From Limnoperna fortunei (lineage: Eukaryota; Mollusca; Bivalvia; Mytilida; Modiolidae), in contig OX104124.1 of assembly GCA_944474755.1 (NCBI GenBank), forward strand, positions 5,978,437-6,042,436: a DNA stretch of 64,000 nucleotides, written 5' to 3'. Shown piece after piece: positions 59,491-64,000 of this stretch. The notes beneath the pieces were generated by a model that saw only the letters and a program-made list of their open reading frames with translations, made no database searches and was not told where the DNA came from. Within the stretch, counting starts at the first letter, position 1; every line of letters starts with the position of its first letter. Position numbers and translations under genes: made by a program.

Positions 59491-60650
59491 TTATTCCTCA
59501 CTCCTAAACAGATGTGGCTTGACATGTGTTGTGTTCCTGTAGAACATTTGTCCATCTCTCGTTAACCTAACTTGTGTCCCTCTTTGGTAACGCTCAACAA
59601 ATCCCTCGTCCCATTTTGGACTAGTCTTATGCTGGTCTCTATTCATTATTAAAACTTGTTGACCTGTACGATTTTTGACGAACGTTTCTGCCCGTTTATC
59701 GGCGTTTTTCTTTGTTTCTAACTTTTGTTTCCTGTCCCGGTCGCGCAGTTTCTTGTCCTTTAGCCTTGGCCCATAATGCGTCAATTTGTTTCGCATTTAT
59801 CCTCCGTACAAACATTCTCTGGGTGCGATGCCAGTAGTACAGTGTGTAGTTGTACGATAAGCCAACAACAATTTGTAGAGTTCATTTCTCCAATTTGTGT
59901 GCGTGATCTTTGATGTTTTCATGAATTTAGAAAAAAGTCTCATTGAAATTTTCGATCAGTCCATTTGCCTACGGCCAGTACGGTGTTGCTCGTTTATTTT
60001 TTATTCCGTTATCTGTAAGAATAGTTTGAATTCTTCCGATACAAATTGTGGTCCGTTGTCCATAGTAACTTCAACGGGGAGTCCATGTGTGGCGAATATT
60101 TTCATATACTTTTGTATGATAACGGAGGATGTTGTTGATTTTATGATTTCAACCTCTGGGTATCTAGAGCAATAGTCAATCACCACGAATAAGTATTCAC
60201 CTCCTGGGTACGGTCCTAATAAGTCAATGCCTAATTTTTCCCATTTTTGTTGTGGTAGTTGAGACGGTTGTAAAGGTGGTGGTCGTGACGGATTCTGGGC
60301 CATTTGACAAGCACGACAATAAGACTTTCTACGTCTAGGTCAATTCCTGCCCACCATACTTTTTCTCTTAACTGTTGTTTAGTTTTTACTATTCCTAAGT
60401 GCGATTCGTAAGCGATTGACAGTACGCGTGCCTGTAATGATTTCGGAATAATTAATTTTGTTCCTCTCAGTAGCATGTCGTCTTTTTCTGATAATTCATT
60501 CCTCACTTTTCTATAGAGTTTCAAGTCTTCATTATTAGGCCATTTATCACTTTCTAAAGCTGTGATAATCTCTCTAATTGCTTTATCTTTAGCAGACTCG
60601 GCCTTGATTTCGGACAAGGTCATTGCTTTTGGTACATTATGTTCTGTTAA
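59491..60650 (-). pseudogene. gypsy integrase region (copy 2)
   Basis: 60623-60231: pre-integrase region and zinc-binding N-terminus (HLGIVKTKQQLREKVWW; the first histidine position reads Y-E-S-H and the cysteines are gone). 60303-60001: catalytic core with EKLGIDLLGPYPGG (first D) and VTMDNGPQFVSEEF (second D). The following E-containing block is disrupted by stops between 59800 and 60000. 59796-59491: C-terminal domain with KNRTGQQVLI and the GTQVRLTRDGQMF segment. Breaks occur between each piece. Confidence 0.85.
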
Positions 60651-60757
60651 ATAGTTGATGAAATGTTCTACTTTTTCACTTGCATCTTTACCAGTTTCTA
60701 TTGAACTCAGCGGCGAACGTGATAATACATCGGCACTTTAAATTTGTAAGATAACAA

Positions 60758-61160
60758 TTAGAGTTGCCAACGTTGTATTCTAGCTTGGGGGTCATGCTTT
60801 GCCATAAATATAGTTTCCAACGGTTTGTGATCAGTAATGACAGTGAAATCAGTCCCATACAAATAGACATGAAATCGTGTTATACTCCAGTAAATTGCCA
60901 ATGATTCACGTTCAATTTGTGAATATCTACGTTCGGTTGCGTTCAGAGTTCTACTTGCATACGCAACGGTTTGAAATTCTCCATCTGGTTGCTTTTGTTC
61001 AAATATCGACCCTAGTCCGAATAGACTAGCATCAACTATGAGACGTGTTTCTGATTCTGTGTTATCGTATGCCATTACTTGTGCCCTAGTCCGAATAGAC
61101 TAGCATCAACTATGAGACGTGTTTCTGATTCTGTGTTATCGTATGCCATTACTTGTGCTC
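60758..61160 (-). pseudogene. gypsy RNase H with 74-bp internal duplication
   Basis: 61075-60758 encodes RLIVDASLFGLGSIFEQKQP, then AYASRTLNATERRYSQIERE, then LYGTDFTVITDHKPLETIF: the D, E and D/H positions of a Ty3-type RNase H are present. A 74-bp direct duplication (about 61012-61159) of the start of this domain shifts the frame and so disconnects it from RT. Confidence 0.85.
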
Positions 61161-61175
61161 TAGTCAATATACGTT

Positions 61176-61800
61176 TTAAAGAGTCGAACGAAATTTGATG
61201 TGGTTGTTCCCAACAAAATTCCTGGTTGTTTCTATTAAGATTTCTAAGAGGTTCTGATACTGTTGTGAAGTTAGGGATAAATTTTGAACCGTACGAGACG
61301 AGCCTAAGAAAGATTTAATTTCTTTTGCGTTTTTCGGTTCTCCAGTCTTTAGAACGGATTTGGTCTTTGAATCTTGTGATTCAAGTTCATCTGCGGTAAG
61401 TGTATGATAATGTTGTCCTGTCGAATTTTCATTTTTCTTTGTTAAGCGTAAGGTTTCTCTCTCGCAAACGTGTAAGTAAAGCACGAAGAGCTTTGTCGTG
61501 AGTTTTCTGATTATTCCCAAATACGATTATATCATCTGAGATGTTTCGACAGCCTGTGATATCATGAACAACCTGCTGAATTATTCTTTGGTAAATCTCT
61601 GGGGCGCATGAGATAGCAAAGATGAGCCTCTTGTATCTATAAATACCATTATTAGTAACAAAAGTTGTAATTTCTCGCGATTCTGGGTCCAGTTCAATCT
61701 GATGAAAACCTTGTTTCAAATCGACTTTGCTTAATACTTTAGCGCCATTCATTTCTTCTAAAGTTTCTTCTATATTTGGCAATGGGAATGCAATTTTAGT
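61176..61800 (-). pseudogene. gypsy reverse transcriptase fragment
   Basis: 61782-61429 encodes SKVDLKQGFHQIELDPESRE (motif with first catalytic D), then YRYKRLIFAISCAPEIYQRI, then NISDDIIVFG (second motif; Y-x-D-D reads I-S-D-D). A frame change near 61440 leads to 61520-61176, with the LTKKNENS, AKEIKSFLGS region that normally links RT to RNase H. The N-terminal half of RT is missing at the 61800 break. Confidence 0.82.
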
Positions 61801-61889
61801 CCTTACTACAAAATTTTATCTTACCCTTTTTGGGGTGTAACATTGTTCGATTCTTCTTACCTTACCAATGTCTCCCATTGAATTACACG

Positions 61890-62122
61890 CTGTTTATAGA
61901 GCTAAACCTTATCAATAGTCTGTTGGTAGTGCTTTTTCGGTTTCGACCGGAAGGATCGCTATTACAGCAGACATTCGCCAAGTATCTCTTGAACATAGGG
62001 ACTACCTCCGATTCTTGTGGTACGAGGACAATAATATCAATAAAGATTTCACTGATCACAGGATTACTATACGTGCATTCGGACACGTTACTTATCGGTT
62101 CGTTGCATTCTTTGGGCACTGA
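61890..62122 (+). pseudogene. BEL/Pao reverse transcriptase fragment
   Basis: Plus strand. LLVVLFRFRPEGS then, after a frameshift near 61955, IAITADIRQVSLEHRDYLRF, LWYEDNNINKDFTDHRITIR and AFGHV, ending at TGA 62120. This is the Pao palm block: 'L.RFR.EPxAIxADIExMFxQV...DRDFLRFLWxE...YRMxxHxFG'. The catalytic-type aspartate of ADI is present; the YVDD motif is not reached. It abuts the truncated gypsy in opposite orientation. Confidence 0.75.
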
Positions 62123-62124
62123 AT

Positions 62125-63268
62125 CCATTGCATTTGTATAATACACTGTGTCATAAAATCGATTTCAAATAAAATATAGGTTATTTTGCTTTATGATTAG
62201 GCTCGCAATATTTGATTTTAATTAACGTCCTTCAAGTTTGATGCTAACATTTGTTGGATTACTCAATTTTCATTTGGTCGGATTTTGCAGTATAATTACT
62301 TATGCTCAGAAGTCAGAATGATTGTGAGGTTTTATTTTTTCAAGTTTACAAAAAGTTGACATTTCTGTTTTCAACTGCGACGTCATAAAAATTTCCATTT
62401 GAAAATGAAAAAAAATGTTGCGTTTATACTAAAAATTTTACTAACGGAAATCTAGATAAATTGAAGTATTTACCAGATTATATGCAAATGCAAAATTATA
62501 GATGTTATAATTCAACATCTCAAACAATATACATATAATGTCACCCAACTTTAAAACACTTACTGATTACCTCTGAATAATATCATTTGACTTTTATCAA
62601 TGGCATCTCTTGATAGCCAGCGTCGAAAATTTGTTTGCAGAGGGTGACAACATTGAAACCTGAACCTGTAATGGGGAGACAAAACCTTTGTCACCCTCGA
62701 AATAACGTGATTGACAACTTTAACCTTGACTATACTATTTTTAAGCGCACGTGATCGACAACCTGAAACAATTTAATGGACGAAATATTTTATTAAAGAT
62801 AAGGTTATGAGAAATAACACCAATAAAGAAACGTATTTGGTCTATGTTGATTTGCTCGAATAAATATAACAAATGTTCCCTTTTTGATCAGTATATTTCC
62901 AGTATGTTCACCTTGCATGGGTCGTATTCCCTCGGGCTCCGGAAACGCAAATCAACAGTAATGGATGTCCAACTCTTCAAACTTTTGAAGATTACAGTCA
63001 AATATCAGAAATTGTACTGTCATCAAACTCATTTTTTGTTGTTAGCTTAACAAATACGGTTTTAATTTTATTAGTATAAGGTTATCAATATATTAGCGTT
63101 GGCGTTAATTATTTGGTGGAAAAAAAGCCACTTAAAAAAATGGGTAAAATCTTTCTTTTTTTCCTTGTTACTTCATACCAATGTCATTTGACAAAAACAA
63201 ATACAGGATGTTTCTACGAAAGTAAAACGTTATTTTTGTCAGCGTAATGGCCAGTGAATAGAAAAAAA
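62125..63268. other. AT-rich spacer with one short inverted repeat
   Basis: No gene seen. AGGGTGACAA (62641-62650) and its reverse complement TTGTCACCCT (62698-62707) flank a 47-bp stretch and may mark a small repeat end. Confidence 0.4.
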
Positions 63269-63826
63269 ACAGAGTTATAAAGCTTGTTTGCTCGTTTATT
63301 CTTTTTCTAAGTAAAGATTGTTTGGGGGTTTTAAAGGTTTTTTTTGTCTTTTTCAAGTATGTTTTGGGTTTAAGAAATTGTGCCTTTCACTACTCCAATA
63401 ATATTTAAACTATGTTAAACAAATTTTGCCAAAACTTTCGCTAGAACAGATTTGCATCAATTCATATACCACATACCGAACAACCCTTGAAATTCGTATA
63501 TTATTCAACTTAGACATTAAATTTTCACTGTTTTTTTAAAATGTTGACATACAAATTTACTCCACAGAAATACAGTTGCAATTTAAAACCACAATTATGC
63601 ATAGACAATTGCAACTGAGACATCGGTAATGCACTGTAAAATCACTTTATATATATATATATATATATATATAATAACTTATTGTGACTGCCAGATACAT
63701 ACTTAAACCACCTCAGCGACTATTAGGACTGACAGATGCATGCATCACCTATAAAACACACATTTTGTCACTGCTGAGTAATCAGGGATGCAATATAAAA
63801 TCATGTTGCATATAATACAATATAAT
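63269..63826. repeat. third partial copy of the segmental unit (unit C)
   Basis: Matches 8306-8837 and 37310-37790 in the same orientation, more diverged (about 90 percent by eye), with an (AT)n expansion at 63648-63674. Homology ends at 'catataatacaatata', exactly the point where unit A begins the CAGTCCCTG arm, so the arm is absent here. Confidence 0.88.
63648..63674. repeat. (AT)n microsatellite
   Basis: About 13 AT dinucleotides inside unit C; units A and B have none at this place. Confidence 0.95.
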
Positions 63827-63829
63827 GCA

Positions 63830-64000
63830 GGGGACCAGGAAATGTTCACCATTTTCTCCGGCTTTTACCCTTCGCAGAAATACAGAAGTACGCAATGATT
63901 AATCTTTCAAATCGGTAAAAATATCTAAAGTGGTGTTATCAATAATTCATGCAAATCAAATAATTATTTTTCATGACGAAATTAACTATTTTATATAATT
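63830..64000. other. window end, nothing recognised
   Basis: Unique sequence after unit C, no feature supported. Confidence 0.4.

Larger units (their letters stand above)
59376..61800 (-). mobile_element. gypsy (Ty3-type) retrotransposon fragment (copy 2)
   Basis: Minus strand, pol gene from within RT (right) to the end of integrase (left), order RT, RNase H, integrase. No gag, protease, envelope or paired LTRs recognised. The 59376-60784 part matches 33640-35037 with about 95 percent identity by eye. The right end stops inside RT at about 61800. Multiple frameshifts and stops: non-functional. Confidence 0.88.

Noticed and set aside
62560..62660. Possible minus-strand exon between 'cattacag' and 'gtaagtg'
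   Set aside because: Splice-like ends exist, but no frame gives a convincing peptide and the stretch carries a short inverted repeat (62641/62698), so it is more likely a dispersed repeat.

Overview
The window looks like gene-poor, repeat-dense, AT-rich nuclear DNA of an invertebrate animal, most likely a bivalve mollusc and probably a mussel. The family signatures support this: a Penelope-like reverse transcriptase with HVFQQTVGIPMGTNCAPLLADLF, tRNA-headed SINEs ending in a GGCGTTAA-type tail, a CCCCCGC palindrome followed by a GTCC microsatellite and 172-bp repeats, and spliced exons with long introns. There is no bacterial, phage, CRISPR or operon content. The species call is inference.

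Host coding sequence is sparse. The best evidence is three 72-nt exons on the minus strand (44110-44181, 25846-25917, 13204-13275). Each has AG/GT splice signals, phase-2 borders, and encodes exactly one 24-residue leucine-rich repeat. They look like internal exons of one large LRR-ectodomain gene read right to left. A possible terminal exon of another gene lies on the plus strand at 1902-1990, with a poly(A) signal at 2138.

Layout: 1-990 is an 18-bp tandem array. 1.3-6.8 kb holds a SINE, a decayed transposase-like piece and small diverged duplications. 6.9-19.5 kb is a segmental unit (A) containing two ~1.9-kb inverted arms, a SINE, an LRR exon, a BEL/Pao gag remnant and Penelope pieces. 19.5-32.5 kb is a mosaic of Penelope and LINE fragments plus the second LRR exon type. 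32.5-35.0 kb is a Penelope/gypsy composite. 35.8-51.2 kb is unit B, a direct repeat of unit A. 51.2-61.8 kb repeats the Penelope/gypsy composite, now split by a 5.5-kb LINE with an 11-bp target-site duplication and partly tandem-duplicated. A third unit begins at 63.27 kb. The order 'segment, then Penelope/gypsy, then segment' recurs about every 28 kb, so this is a tandem array of large units, and each unit carries an LRR exon that can be added to a transcript without a frame change.

All retroelement genes seen (Penelope-like, gypsy, BEL/Pao, LINEs) are truncated or frameshifted. The LINE at 53.9-59.4 kb is the most complete: ORF1 with coiled coil and RNA-binding part, then ORF2 with endonuclease, reverse transcriptase and zinc knuckle, preceded by a canonical 2A-like ribosome-skipping motif. 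All family assignments come from reading motifs in the sequence, without database searches.
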